A stretch of DNA of 64,000 nt, from assembly GCA_026710545.1 (NCBI GenBank), contig JAPOQU010000019.1:44611-108610 (forward strand), written 5' to 3'. The DNA is from Gammaproteobacteria bacterium. GTDB taxonomy: Bacteria > Pseudomonadota > Gammaproteobacteria > Eutrophobiales > Eutrophobiaceae. Each line of letters starts with the position of its first letter. Position 1 is the first letter of the stretch. Made by a program: the position numbers and the translations under genes. Of the stretch, positions 17,379 to 27,132 are shown one piece after another. The notes under the pieces were generated by a model that was given only the letters and a program-made list of their open reading frames with translations, had not been told where the DNA came from and made no database searches.

Positions 17379-18764
17379 TCAACGATAACTATCAAGCACC
17401 TCGCGTATGATTCCGCACATATCGTCAATTTCCGATTTTTCGATAATGAACGGTGGCGCAATCAACGCCGCATCTCCCGTGGTCTTGACATGTACGCCGG
17501 CATCAAACAGGCGCTTCTGGAAGTCGTGGCCTCGCATGCCCGGTCTCTCTTCAACCAACAGCTCAATAGCAGCCAGCATACCGTAACCGCGGATGTCCGT
17601 GATCAGCGGATGCTCCTGCAGGGCAAAAACTGAATCGAGAAAGTAACCGGAGAGGTCTTTGGCCCGTTGAAACAAGTTTTCCTTCTCATAAATATCCAGG
17701 GTTGCCAGGCTTGCAGCACAGGCGGCAGGATGACCTGAATAGGTGTATCCATGGAAGAATTCAATCATGTTCTCTTCGGCGGCGCCTACGACGGTATCAT
17801 ATATCCGGTCGTGGACGGCAACCCCCGACATGGGCTGGGCAGCATTCGTCATGGCTTTGGCCATCGTTATGATGTCGGGCGTCACGCCGAATTCCTGCGC
17901 AGCGAATGCCGAACCGGTGCGCCCGAACCCGGTAATCACCTCATCAAAAACCAGCACTATGTCATATTGATCGCAAATTTCACGCAGTCGCTCCAGGTAA
18001 CCTTCAGGAGGCACCAGCACACCCGTGGAACCGGCGATTGGCTCGATGAAACAGGCGGCTATCCGACTCTCGCCGTACGTCTTAATAACCCGTAACAGAT
18101 CGTCGGCAAGGTCTTCACCGCCGTCACCGGGTTGACCTTTGATAAATTTCCGGTCGGGTGTTGCCGTACTGCGCATATATGCCACACCCGGCAGGACACT
18201 GGTGAAAGCCTCCCTGTTTTTGACGATTCCGGCGAGTGACGTACCCCCGATATTCACTCCGTGATAAGCCCGTTCACGGGAAACAAATATGTTCTTTTGC
18301 GATTGCCGTCTCGCAAAGTTATAAGCCATGACAATTTTCATGGCCGTATCAACGGCTTCCGAGCCCGAATTTCCATAGAAGATGTGATTCAACGGTTCCG
18401 GAGTTATGGCCGCTAAACGCCTTGCCAGTTCGAACGATTTGGGGTGTCCGCGTAAAAAGGGTGAAGTATAATCAAGTACCTGAAGCTGCTCATGCACCGC
18501 AGCGGCGATTTCGTGGCGGCAATGACCACAGGGAACGGAAAACAGGCCGGATGAGCCGTCAACAAGGCGTTCACCCCGGTTATTCCATACATGGATCCCT
18601 TTCCCTCTTACGATCAGCCGGGGCTCCCGCTTGAAAGATTTATTGTCGGTAAACGGCATCCAGTGGTTTTCCAGGTCAGCACGGGAACAGTGCCGGTTGG
18701 TGATTTCACTTTTATCCGTCATGACATCAGCCACTTCTGCTAATGTAATGATCATTTTATTCAC
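17379..18764 (-). CDS. tpa: Class III omega-amino acid:pyruvate aminotransferase, probably taurine:pyruvate aminotransferase
   Basis: PLP enzyme of about 450-461 residues. It carries the beta-alanine/omega-amino-acid:pyruvate signature HWMPFTDNKSFKREPRL near the N-terminus, the GNSGSEAVDTAMK block, and the PLP-lysine segment LVFDEVITGFGRTG...PDIITMAKAMTNA. By family it moves an amino group from an omega-amino acid to pyruvate. The presence of a TauR-like regulator, Xsc and Pta points to taurine, giving sulfoacetaldehyde and alanine; beta-alanine or hypotaurine are alternatives. Possible starts are GTG 18764, ATG 18755 and ATG 18722. It diverges from the regulator gene. Confidence 0.8.
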   Translation of the reverse strand: MNKMIITLAEVADVMTDKSEITNRHCSRADLENHWMPFTDNKSFKREPRLIVRGKGIHVWNNRGERLVDGSSGLFSVPCGHCRHEIAAAVHEQLQVLDYTSPFLRGHPKSFELARRLAAITPEPLNHIFYGNSGSEAVDTAMKIVMAYNFARRQSQKNIFVSRERAYHGVNIGGTSLAGIVKNREAFTSVLPGVAYMRSTATPDRKFIKGQPGDGGEDLADDLLRVIKTYGESRIAACFIEPIAGSTGVLVPPEGYLERLREICDQYDIVLVFDEVITGFGRTGSAFAAQEFGVTPDIITMAKAMTNAAQPMSGVAVHDRIYDTVVGAAEENMIEFFHGYTYSGHPAACAASLATLDIYEKENLFQRAKDLSGYFLDSVFALQEHPLITDIRGYGMLAAIELLVEERPGMRGHDFQKRLFDAGVHVKTTGDAALIAPPFIIEKSEIDDMCGIIREVLDSYR

Positions 18765-18767
18765 CTG

Positions 18768-18773
18768 TATAAT
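18768..18773 (+). promoter_or_regulatory. Possible -10 element of the MocR/TauR-like gene
   Basis: A consensus TATAAT lies in the short gap between the divergent aminotransferase and regulator genes, 75 bp before the regulator ATG. No good -35 was recognised, so this is tentative. Confidence 0.3.
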
Positions 18774-18847
18774 GTGATTATGCCAACTTTATCTTGCCGG
18801 TCACCGAAGATATTACGGGGCGGCCCTGTCCTCAGGTAGTGCCAGAA

Positions 18848-20335
18848 ATGAGTAAGCGATCACACCAGCTAATGTGGACACAACTGATACAACTGGAAGG
18901 GTCTGCCCAGGAAAGTTTGCAGATGCAAGTGAGAAAAGGGCTTACCAGGGCAATACTTGAAGGCAGGATAAGCATGGATTTACCGCTCCCTTCAGGTCGT
19001 GAACTGGCCCAGCAACTGAAAGTCTCCCGCAATACGATCGTGCTGGCCTATCAACGCCTTGTGGATGAAGGCTACCTTATCAGCCGGGAGAGACAAGGCT
19101 ATTTTGTCAATCCGGCGATTCTCAGGTCCACACCACTGTTTCAAGATGAGCAGGAAATAACTGCTACAGGCACACCGAATTGGCAGACCCGGCTTAATAT
19201 CGACCTCTCTGTACAACGTAACATTCAAAAACCGGTTGACTGGCAAACATACAAATATCCTTTTATCTACGGCCAGTCAGACCCTGCCTTATTTCCCATA
19301 GCAGATTGGCGGGAATGTGTACGCCAGTCGCAGAGTGTGGCCCTGATTGCAGCAGGGAGTCTGGACTACATTGACCAGGATGATGAAGTGCTGGTAGAGG
19401 AGTTGTGTATCCGGGTTTTACCCAGGCGGGGCATATGGATCAAACCGGAAAACCTGTTAGTCACGATCGGCGCCCAGAACGCCTTGTCAATCATCTCTCA
19501 ATTGCTTTTCAATAAAGATACCGTGATAGGTATTGAAAATCCCGGCTACCCTGATGCCCGGAATTTATTTTTATTACGCACCGAACAACTGGTGTTGCTC
19601 GATATTGACGAAAACGGTCTGGTCATCAATGACAAAATCGACAGGTGCGATTATGTCTATGTAACCCCCAGCCACCAATCACCTACAACCGCCACTATGC
19701 CTTTAGACAGGCGCAAAGCTTTATTGGAAAAAGCGACTATGCACGACCTGATAATAATAGAAGATGATTATGAATCGGAGGCAAATTATATCCACCAGGC
19801 AAACCCTGCCTTAAAAAGCCTTGATAAGGACAACCGGGTCATCTACTGCGGCAGTTTGTCGAAATCGCTGGCGCCGGGTCTGCGTCTCGGGTTTCTTGTC
19901 GCTGACTCTGAGTTGATACAACAAGCACGTATGCTGCGGCGGCTTTTGTTACGTCATCCCCCTGCGCTGGTACAACGTACAGTTGCCCTGTTTCTACAGC
20001 TTGGACATTATGACTCCCACATCAATCGTATTAGCCAGGTGTTAAAAAGACGTTGGGAACACATGTGCGCGGCGTTGGAACAATACCTGCCTGATTCAAC
20101 GGACATTCCCGAATTCGGCGGTACGGCATTCTGGGTAAGGGGCCCCGCTGCATGTGACGCTCGTATGCTCGCGCAGTCATGTGCCGTACAAAGCATCTTG
20201 ATTGAACCGGGGGATGTTCATTTCGGCCAGGACCAACCCCCGATGAATTATTTTCGTCTTGGTTTCTCTTCAATAACAGAAGACAGGATTAATGATGGTA
20301 TCTCCCTGCTCAGTAAGAAAATAGACCGTATGTGA
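18848..20335 (+). CDS. tauR: MocR/PdxR-family regulator (GntR helix-turn-helix fused to aminotransferase domain), TauR-like
   Basis: 495 residues. An N-terminal winged helix-turn-helix (about 20-90, LPSGRELAQQLKVSRNTIVLAYQRLVDEGYLISRERQGYFV) is followed by a class I aminotransferase-like domain. The probable PLP lysine lies in YCGSLSKSLAPGLRLGF. ATG 18848 is preferred to a TTG 54 bp earlier. TauR of this family activates taurine genes in response to taurine and PLP, and its place beside the aminotransferase and upstream of xsc supports the same role here. Regulation of other amines cannot be excluded. Confidence 0.82.
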   Translation: MSKRSHQLMWTQLIQLEGSAQESLQMQVRKGLTRAILEGRISMDLPLPSGRELAQQLKVSRNTIVLAYQRLVDEGYLISRERQGYFVNPAILRSTPLFQDEQEITATGTPNWQTRLNIDLSVQRNIQKPVDWQTYKYPFIYGQSDPALFPIADWRECVRQSQSVALIAAGSLDYIDQDDEVLVEELCIRVLPRRGIWIKPENLLVTIGAQNALSIISQLLFNKDTVIGIENPGYPDARNLFLLRTEQLVLLDIDENGLVINDKIDRCDYVYVTPSHQSPTTATMPLDRRKALLEKATMHDLIIIEDDYESEANYIHQANPALKSLDKDNRVIYCGSLSKSLAPGLRLGFLVADSELIQQARMLRRLLLRHPPALVQRTVALFLQLGHYDSHINRISQVLKRRWEHMCAALEQYLPDSTDIPEFGGTAFWVRGPAACDARMLAQSCAVQSILIEPGDVHFGQDQPPMNYFRLGFSSITEDRINDGISLLSKKIDRM

Positions 20336-20407
20336 CAGACAGGATACCGATAATTTCGTCTTCTGGAACTTGGGATACAACATAACTGGCTCTATTTTCC
20401 ACATGCT

Positions 20408-20417
20408 TACATATGTA
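20408..20417. promoter_or_regulatory. 10-bp perfect palindrome upstream of xsc
   Basis: TACATATGTA lies 63 bp before the xsc ATG in the 144-bp gap after the regulator gene. It is the only clear dyad in this gap and might be a regulator site; the function is not established. Confidence 0.25.
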
Positions 20418-20479
20418 CAGTGAGCCTTTCTGCAATGAGCGTCTACGCCACAAACCATGATTACAGGTAAAATCAGATA

Positions 20480-22234
20480 ATGACACGAATGAGCCCAAGC
20501 GAAGCCCTTGTTGAAACAATGGTCGCCAACGGTGTTACCAGGATCTTCGGCATTATGGGTTCCGCTTTTATGGATGCCATGGATATCTTCGAGCCTGCCG
20601 GGATATCCATGGTGTCGGTGGTACATGAACAGGGGGCGGCGCACATGGCGGATGGATATTCGCGGGTGAGCGGCCGTCATGGCGTGTGTATCGGCCAGAA
20701 TGGACCGGGAATAAGTAATTGTGTCACGGCCATCGCTGCCGCGTATTGGGCACACTCTCCGGTGGTCATCATCACGCCGGAAGCAGGCACCATGGGCACG
20801 GGGCTCGGCGGGTTCCAGGAAGCTAACCAGTTGCCCATGTTCCAGGAGTTCACGAAATACCAGGGGCACGTCAATAACCCGAAACGCATGGCAGAAATTA
20901 CCGGTCGCTGCTTTGAGCGGGCTATCTCGGAAATGGGCCCCACCCAGTTAAATATTCCACGGGATTATTTCTATGGTGAACTAGACGTGGAAATTCCACA
21001 GCCGCGCGCCCTGGACAGAGGGCCCGGTGGCGCTAAGAGTTTGAGTGAAGCGGCAGAACTTTTAGTCAACGCGAAATTCCCCGTCATAATCTCCGGCGGT
21101 GGTGTCGTGATGGGTGATGGCGTGGATGAATGTAAAGCGCTGGCCGAACGTCTCGGCGCCCCGGTAGTCAACAGTTATCTGCACAACGATTCCTTCCCCG
21201 CAAGCCACCCGCTCTGGTGCGGTCCTTTAGGATACCAGGGGTCCAAAGCCGGTATGAAACTCATCAGTAAGGCTGACGTCGTATTAGCGCTTGGCACCCG
21301 GCTGGGACCTTTTGGAACATTACCCCAGTACGGAATGGAATACTGGCCGGAGGATGCGCAAATCATCCAGGTGGATGCGGATCACAAAATGCTGGGGCTG
21401 GTAAAGAAGATTTCTGTCGGTATCTGTGGCGATGCGAAAGCCGCCGCTGCCGCATTACTGTCCCGCATTGACGATAAATCCCTGGCTTGTGACGCCAGTA
21501 AGGCACAGCGCGCAAAAGTTATCGAGCAGGAAAAAGAGGCCTGGGAAAGAGAACTGGATGAATGGCGCCATGAGAAAGACGATTTCAGCCTGAAAATGAT
21601 AGCAGAGGCAGAGGACAAATTGCTGTCCCCGCGCCAGGTCCTGCGGGAACTGGAAAAGGCCATGCCGGCCGATGTGATGGTATCTACCGACATCGGCAAC
21701 ATCTGTTCGGTATCGAACAGCTATCTGCGCTTTGAACGGCCGCGCAGCATGTTTGCCGCCATGAGTTTCGGCAACTGCGGTTACGCCTTCCCTACTATCA
21801 TCGGCGCCAAACTGGCCGCCATGGATCGTCCGGCGGTCTCCTACGTGGGAGATGGCGCCTGGGGCATGAGCATGGGAGAAACCATGACCTGTGTGCGCGA
21901 GGGCATCCCGGTCACTTCGGTGGTGTTCAACAATATGCAATGGGGCGCGGAGAAGAAGAACCAAGTGGATTTCTACGGGCGCCGATTTGTTGCCGGCGAT
22001 TTGAAGAACCAGAGCTTTGCCGGTATCGCGCGGGCCATGGGCGCAGAGGGTGTTGTCGTTGATAACCTTGAGGATGTGGGCCCTGCCCTCACCAGGGCCA
22101 TCGATGCCCAGATGAACGACGGCAAGACGACGATACTCGAGATTATGTGCACCCGGGAGTTAGGTGATCCGTTCCGCCGGGACGCCTTATCCAAACCGGT
22201 GCGCCATCTGAATAAGTATAAAAACTACACCTGA
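20480..22234 (+). CDS. xsc: Sulfoacetaldehyde acetyltransferase
   Basis: ThDP enzyme that cleaves sulfoacetaldehyde with phosphate to sulfite and acetyl-phosphate. 584 residues, close to known Xsc. Diagnostic segments are PTQLNIPRDYFYGE, GTLPQYGMEYWP, QWGAEKKNQVDFY and the C-terminal CTRELGDPFRRDALSKPVR, which separate Xsc from acetolactate synthase. The ThDP-activating Glu is in HEQGAAHMADGYSR, and the ThDP-Mg motif is GDGAWGMSM...NN. It follows the regulator in the same direction and converges on the Rieske gene. With the aminotransferase, pta and the sulfite dehydrogenase it completes a taurine dissimilation route. Confidence 0.95.
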   Translation: MTRMSPSEALVETMVANGVTRIFGIMGSAFMDAMDIFEPAGISMVSVVHEQGAAHMADGYSRVSGRHGVCIGQNGPGISNCVTAIAAAYWAHSPVVIITPEAGTMGTGLGGFQEANQLPMFQEFTKYQGHVNNPKRMAEITGRCFERAISEMGPTQLNIPRDYFYGELDVEIPQPRALDRGPGGAKSLSEAAELLVNAKFPVIISGGGVVMGDGVDECKALAERLGAPVVNSYLHNDSFPASHPLWCGPLGYQGSKAGMKLISKADVVLALGTRLGPFGTLPQYGMEYWPEDAQIIQVDADHKMLGLVKKISVGICGDAKAAAAALLSRIDDKSLACDASKAQRAKVIEQEKEAWERELDEWRHEKDDFSLKMIAEAEDKLLSPRQVLRELEKAMPADVMVSTDIGNICSVSNSYLRFERPRSMFAAMSFGNCGYAFPTIIGAKLAAMDRPAVSYVGDGAWGMSMGETMTCVREGIPVTSVVFNNMQWGAEKKNQVDFYGRRFVAGDLKNQSFAGIARAMGAEGVVVDNLEDVGPALTRAIDAQMNDGKTTILEIMCTRELGDPFRRDALSKPVRHLNKYKNYT

Positions 22235-22249
22235 GCACAGGGGCTGTTA

Positions 22250-23284
22250 TTACGGGGCGCCCAGGCCCAATTTAACCAGTGCCTTTTTATAAGCAACAGC
22301 GCATGCATCAGCGTGGGTATGACGTTCGTTCCTTAAATTAAGCAGGTAGTCTTTGGGATACAACTTTTCTATCAGGGCTTTATCTTCACGGTTTACCTGA
22401 AGTACATATTCCGGCTGCGCACGGGGATCATCACATTCCGAAATGGCTATCTGATAAAGGGTGGATCGATAAGCGGAATTGGGTGATGCGACATCGTGTA
22501 TGGCATACCTTATCCTGCCATCTTCCTCCTGATCAACCAGCATAGAGCAAAAGGGTAATGTCAATTCTGATACAAGAGTAAAGTCTCTTTTCAATCCGTT
22601 CACTTCGGAACGGGATATTTTCACCCGTCTCAGCAAGTGCGGTACTGTCTGATCCACAACGAATTCCGGTATCCTTGGATCTTCAGGATTGCCAAACGAG
22701 TCTGCATGTACGAAAGGAAGATGCGCCGGGTCATTAAAATTCTCCACATGGCGTGGCGCTGATGCTTCCCACACTTCGGAATTGACTGTAATCGTCGTAT
22801 CCGGGTTATTCATCACATTTTCATTTTCGAGAAGGGGCCATTCCGGCAGGGGTAATAGCGGTTCGGGTTTCAGACAAACCCAGAGCAAACCGTATCGTAC
22901 CAGGTTCCGGTAGGTGTGCAGGTTAAAACTGGCGGCGATGGGTGCGCTTTGATCCTCCCGCGCCGGTATCCTTATGCAGGTCCCGTCAGCAGCGAATTCC
23001 AAGCCATGGTAGGGGCAGATAATCCTGTCTTCATTCATATGGCCCATGCTGAGCGGCGCGCCTCGGTGAGGACAGATATCCCTGGCTACGGTAATCCCCT
23101 GACTGGTGCGAAATATCACCAGCGGCAGATCCAGTAATATAAACCGGTGCGGATTTTCACCGATGTCATCGACAAGAGCCACGGGGTGCCACATCGTTGC
23201 AAGCACCAGCCAGTCACTCTTTTTGATATCGGACATTTCCGGATAACCGGAAGCATCACTTGCATAATTCGTTGGCGAAAACAT
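22250..23284 (-). CDS. Rieske non-heme iron oxygenase, alpha subunit (VanA/TsaM-like), copy 1
   Basis: 344 residues. The Rieske [2Fe-2S] ligands are C71-P-H73 and C90-P-Y-H93. The mononuclear iron site is D185, H188 and H193 within ENFNDPAHLPFVHADSFG. The size is that of single-component-oxygenase alpha subunits such as vanillate demethylase or toluenesulfonate methyl-monooxygenase. No reductase partner lies in the window. A later start (ATG at 23236, MSDIKKSDW) is possible. It is paralogous to the gene at 29254, with identical ligand positions. The substrate is unknown; an organosulfonate is suggested by the neighbouring sulfite and taurine genes. Confidence 0.85.
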   Translation of the reverse strand: MFSPTNYASDASGYPEMSDIKKSDWLVLATMWHPVALVDDIGENPHRFILLDLPLVIFRTSQGITVARDICPHRGAPLSMGHMNEDRIICPYHGLEFAADGTCIRIPAREDQSAPIAASFNLHTYRNLVRYGLLWVCLKPEPLLPLPEWPLLENENVMNNPDTTITVNSEVWEASAPRHVENFNDPAHLPFVHADSFGNPEDPRIPEFVVDQTVPHLLRRVKISRSEVNGLKRDFTLVSELTLPFCSMLVDQEEDGRIRYAIHDVASPNSAYRSTLYQIAISECDDPRAQPEYVLQVNREDKALIEKLYPKDYLLNLRNERHTHADACAVAYKKALVKLGLGAP

Positions 23285-23312
23285 CGGTGATATATCCTGA
23301 CGATATAAATTT

Positions 23313-24668
23313 TTAATACCTTATTTCTTCAATCATTTTTGCAAAGGGTCTCAGACCGGAGTAAAAAATAATGAAGGCAACCGGTACGAATATCCCTGCG
23401 AACAGTGACAGGGAATATCGTATTAATAACGGATCCTTAAACACATAGTCTGTAAAAAACGCCACCATAAACGGACCGATGCCTGCACCGACAAGGATCA
23501 ATACAAACAGGTAAATCGCCAATATCTGGCCGCGAAATTCATTGGGTGTGACCTGGGTAATGCACGCCATACCGACGCCTACATGAATGCCCACGAAAAA
23601 TAATGTCGGCGCCAACAGACACAGGACCAAAACAGCATTCTGTACCAACGGCGCCAGGATAAAAAACAACAGGCCGACAGTGCCATAGACTGATACCCGT
23701 AAATAGGCATCAGCACGCTTTTTTCCGATCAGCCAGTCTGCCCAGACACCACCGAAAAAGGTCCCGGCGCCGCCGCAAACCAATACCAGCAGGCCGAATA
23801 TCAAACCTACTTCGCCCGGCGTCCAGGCAAAATTACGAATAAACAAAGTAGGCGTCCATGCCAGCAAGCCATAGCCCAACATGGCTGTGGTGGAGTAACC
23901 CAGGATGATAGTTGAGTACACGCGCAAATGTGATGCTATGAAACGGAAGGTTTCACTCAGCGGCAACGTTTCCTGTTCGTTCCCCGGTTGCAATAATTTA
24001 TCATGCCGGACGGGTTCCCGGACGGTCAACAAAACCAGCAGACCAACCAGCACACCGGGTAATCCGACAATGATAAATGTGGTTTGCCATGGCTGCAGCA
24101 CACCCACCAGGGGTAACTCCAGTGCCGCGCTGTTTGCCACCATTTGCACGACAAGCCCACCCAGGATAAACGACATTCCTCCACCTACGTATGGCCCCAT
24201 GGCCAGGAGACTGATGGGTTTACTGCGTTTATCCCTGGGGAAATAGTCGGAGATCATCGAATAACCGCAGGGCGATAAAGTTGCCTCGCCCACGCCGACG
24301 CCGACGCGGGCCAGGAAGAACACCCAGAAGGTTTTCGCCAGTCCGCAGCAAGCGGTCATAATGCTCCATGCCGTGATGCCTATGGCAATTATAGTCCGAC
24401 GATTTTTATAGTCCGCCAGACGTCCTATGAGAATTCCCACAAGCGCATAAAAAATAGCGAAGGCGAAACCGTGCAACACACTGATCTGCGTGTCGGTCAA
24501 GCCTAAATCCGCTTTAATGGGTTCTATCAGTAAACTGATGATTTGCCTGTCTATAAACGAGACAATATTGGCAATCATCAATACCGTTGCGACGTACCAG
24601 GCGTAGACAGGATTGGGATAAGCATCATTAAGACCATCATGAACTGGTGAATGATCGGTCATACCCAA
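23313..24668 (-). CDS. MFS transporter
   Basis: 451 residues with about 12 transmembrane helices. The MFS loop 2-3 motif is GILIGRLADYKNRRTIIAIG, and ARVGVGVGEATLSPCGYSMISDYFPRDKR is typical of the Spinster-like/phthalate-permease-like MFS group. The start ATG 24668 lies directly beside the end of the TonB receptor gene, so the receptor, this permease and the Rieske oxygenase form one leftward set. It probably moves the oxygenase substrate across the inner membrane; the substrate is unknown. Confidence 0.85.
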   Translation of the reverse strand: MGMTDHSPVHDGLNDAYPNPVYAWYVATVLMIANIVSFIDRQIISLLIEPIKADLGLTDTQISVLHGFAFAIFYALVGILIGRLADYKNRRTIIAIGITAWSIMTACCGLAKTFWVFFLARVGVGVGEATLSPCGYSMISDYFPRDKRSKPISLLAMGPYVGGGMSFILGGLVVQMVANSAALELPLVGVLQPWQTTFIIVGLPGVLVGLLVLLTVREPVRHDKLLQPGNEQETLPLSETFRFIASHLRVYSTIILGYSTTAMLGYGLLAWTPTLFIRNFAWTPGEVGLIFGLLVLVCGGAGTFFGGVWADWLIGKKRADAYLRVSVYGTVGLLFFILAPLVQNAVLVLCLLAPTLFFVGIHVGVGMACITQVTPNEFRGQILAIYLFVLILVGAGIGPFMVAFFTDYVFKDPLLIRYSLSLFAGIFVPVAFIIFYSGLRPFAKMIEEIRY

Positions 24669-26951
24669 TCAAAAACGATAAGAGACAGTGCCTCCAATTT
24701 GTCGAGGTGGACCACCCGGTATGGATAAATGTTCAGCGATGAAAGTGAATCCATCAGCGAGCCATTCTTCATCGGTGAGGTTCTTGACCCAGAGTCTCGC
24801 GTCCCACTTATCGTCAGGACTGGTATAACCAATGCTGGCATTCAGTATCCAAAAAGCATCCTGTGACTCGTAATCTGTATCTGTATCAGTGAAATTTTGA
24901 TTATCCCGCCAGTGCGGATTGAAGGTTAGATCCAACCGGCCGCCTTGCGTCACCGGCACCGTATAAGTGAAAAACGCATTCATGGTTAAAGCCGGCGTTT
25001 TAGCGGTCCTGTTACCGGTTACATCGCCTCCCCCAAAACCGAGATCAAAACTGGTGCTGACGAATTCGGCCTCTGTCCAGGCAAAACTTGTATAAATATT
25101 AAATTGCTCAACCGGCTGCCAATCAAGTTCAACTTCAGCGCCGTAGCCTTCCACATCACCAAAGTTTGCCAATAACGATATACTGCCTAACTCACCACGC
25201 GCACCCGGAATCTCAACAAAACCGATTTTGTCCGTATAATCGTAATAATAACCTGATGCGTTCAGGCGCAAGGTCCCATCCAGGAAATCACCTTTGAAGC
25301 CGGCTTCATAATTGCTCAAAAATTCCGGCTCGGTGACCTCAAATTCATCGTCGGCCAGCGCGCCACCATTAAAATCACCCCCTCTGAAGCTGCGCGACCA
25401 GGTAAACCAAAGGTTGACTTCTTCCGTCAGTGCGTATTGCAATGAAATTCTTGCACTGGGTTCGAACCAGTCTTCTTCCTGATTATCCTCATCAGCCAGT
25501 ATGACGTGCGGCAAGCCGAACCACAGATCTTTACCGATAAACGTATTGGTTAAAGTGGGATTAGGCGGTGCGAGACTACCGGCAAGAATAGCGCCCACCC
25601 GTTCATCCCAGGTTAACCTGACGCCGGCAGTCGCGGTAAAACGATCGGTAAAATCATAGGAAACTTCGCCGAATATCGCCTTGTTTTCAGACTCTATGAT
25701 ATTCAAACGTCCGGCACTGGTACCACCAAATGCCAGAATATAGTTGGATCGAAAGTAGGTAAGTTCATCATCATAATAGAAACCACCTATTACCCAACTC
25801 CATGGACCATCACTATTGGAAGACAACCTAGCCTCCACACTCCATTGTTCGTGTTCATCATCAAAATTAGCGCGTAATACCCCGGATGGAGCGCCGTCCG
25901 TTTCATTTAAATCCTGCCGTTCGTTAGTCTGAAACGCCGCAATTACTGTTGCAGTAACCGCATCGAACTCATAATCAATGAACAAAGCTGTTTGAAACAA
26001 CTCCATTTTGGAAAACCCGTCTTCCCCTTGCTCAGTCGTATATAAATCAGAATCTGCCACGTTACCTAACAGGTTTACACAGGTGGTGCCGGGCCGGCCC
26101 CGCAGGGGATCAGTACAGGAGAACCCGAAATCAAACGGATGTGCGCCCAGGCCAAATGCCTTGTGTGGGGTGTCCTCACCATCCATTTCACTATAGGTAA
26201 CGGACAATCTTGTTGTTAAACGGTCATTCGGTTCCCAAACCAGTTGACCCCGGACAGCGCCCCAGTCATAACCACCGGTATCATCGTCTCCGGTTGCTGC
26301 CGGATTCACATTTTCAAAATAACCATCAAGGGTACGGAAAGTACCACTGATACGGGCAGCCACCGTGTCAGACAGGGATATACCGACTGCCCCTTCAAAG
26401 GCGTATTGATCATATTCAGCTGCGGTCACGCTGGCATAACCATTGGTTTCCCCACCCACCTCCGGCTTGACAGACACATAATTAACCAATCCGCCTGTGG
26501 TATTTCTACCCCATAATGTTCCTTGTGGCCCTTTCAACACTTCAACGCGGTCCAGATCGAAAACCAGGCCGGACGTGCCGAAGTTTGAGCCGAAAACAAC
26601 ACCATCCTGATAAATCGCCGTCGCATTTCCTGCAGATGACTGGAAATCATCAACACCTACTCCTCGCAGGCTGTACTCTACCTTCCCAAAACCGGTACCG
26701 GCTGTAGTCAAACCAGGAATTGAATCCAATAGCTCTCTACCTTGGGCAATTGCGCGTTTTCTTATAGTAGTTCCGGTTATAGCCGACACAGCGATGGGTA
26801 CATCTTGCAGACTTTGTTCCCGCTTTTGCGCCGTTACGACTATCTCTTCAAGTACACCCTGGGCCGTAACCGGATTAGAAAAAATGAATAACAAAGCACA
26901 ATATAGCGTGACACTTGCCAACTGTTTAAAACTGGTGAAAATGCGCTGCAT
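24669..26951 (-). CDS. TonB-dependent outer-membrane receptor 1
   Basis: 760 residues from ATG 26951, chosen because a strong Shine-Dalgarno (GGGGGGAT) lies just upstream and a signal peptide follows (MQRIFTSFKQLASVTLYCAL, cleavage near VTAQG). The plug domain carries the TonB-box region LEEIVVTAQKREQSLQDVP and the DRVEVLKGPQGTLWGRNTTGG block. The barrel ends in the C-terminal VSYRF with terminal Phe. Such receptors in catabolic islands import large or scarce substrates. The MFS gene follows with no gap. Confidence 0.93.
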   Translation of the reverse strand: MQRIFTSFKQLASVTLYCALLFIFSNPVTAQGVLEEIVVTAQKREQSLQDVPIAVSAITGTTIRKRAIAQGRELLDSIPGLTTAGTGFGKVEYSLRGVGVDDFQSSAGNATAIYQDGVVFGSNFGTSGLVFDLDRVEVLKGPQGTLWGRNTTGGLVNYVSVKPEVGGETNGYASVTAAEYDQYAFEGAVGISLSDTVAARISGTFRTLDGYFENVNPAATGDDDTGGYDWGAVRGQLVWEPNDRLTTRLSVTYSEMDGEDTPHKAFGLGAHPFDFGFSCTDPLRGRPGTTCVNLLGNVADSDLYTTEQGEDGFSKMELFQTALFIDYEFDAVTATVIAAFQTNERQDLNETDGAPSGVLRANFDDEHEQWSVEARLSSNSDGPWSWVIGGFYYDDELTYFRSNYILAFGGTSAGRLNIIESENKAIFGEVSYDFTDRFTATAGVRLTWDERVGAILAGSLAPPNPTLTNTFIGKDLWFGLPHVILADEDNQEEDWFEPSARISLQYALTEEVNLWFTWSRSFRGGDFNGGALADDEFEVTEPEFLSNYEAGFKGDFLDGTLRLNASGYYYDYTDKIGFVEIPGARGELGSISLLANFGDVEGYGAEVELDWQPVEQFNIYTSFAWTEAEFVSTSFDLGFGGGDVTGNRTAKTPALTMNAFFTYTVPVTQGGRLDLTFNPHWRDNQNFTDTDTDYESQDAFWILNASIGYTSPDDKWDARLWVKNLTDEEWLADGFTFIAEHLSIPGGPPRQIGGTVSYRF

Positions 26952-27132
26952 TTTTATCCCCCCAAGTGACCTATTATTATCGCTAGTCTCGTCATGCAAC
27001 TATTATAGAACAGGCTTTACTGACAGAAGGAAATGTAATCCACACTACCACGTCCAAGTAGAGCCAATCAACATTTAACCGTAGTACCAAGAATAAATTC
27101 AATGTTCACCATACACTAAACAATAGAAACTA

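Noticed and set aside
20480..22234. Acetolactate synthase or other ThDP enzyme
   Set aside because: The Xsc-specific segments QWGAEKKNQVDFY and CTRELGDPFRRDALSKP are present.
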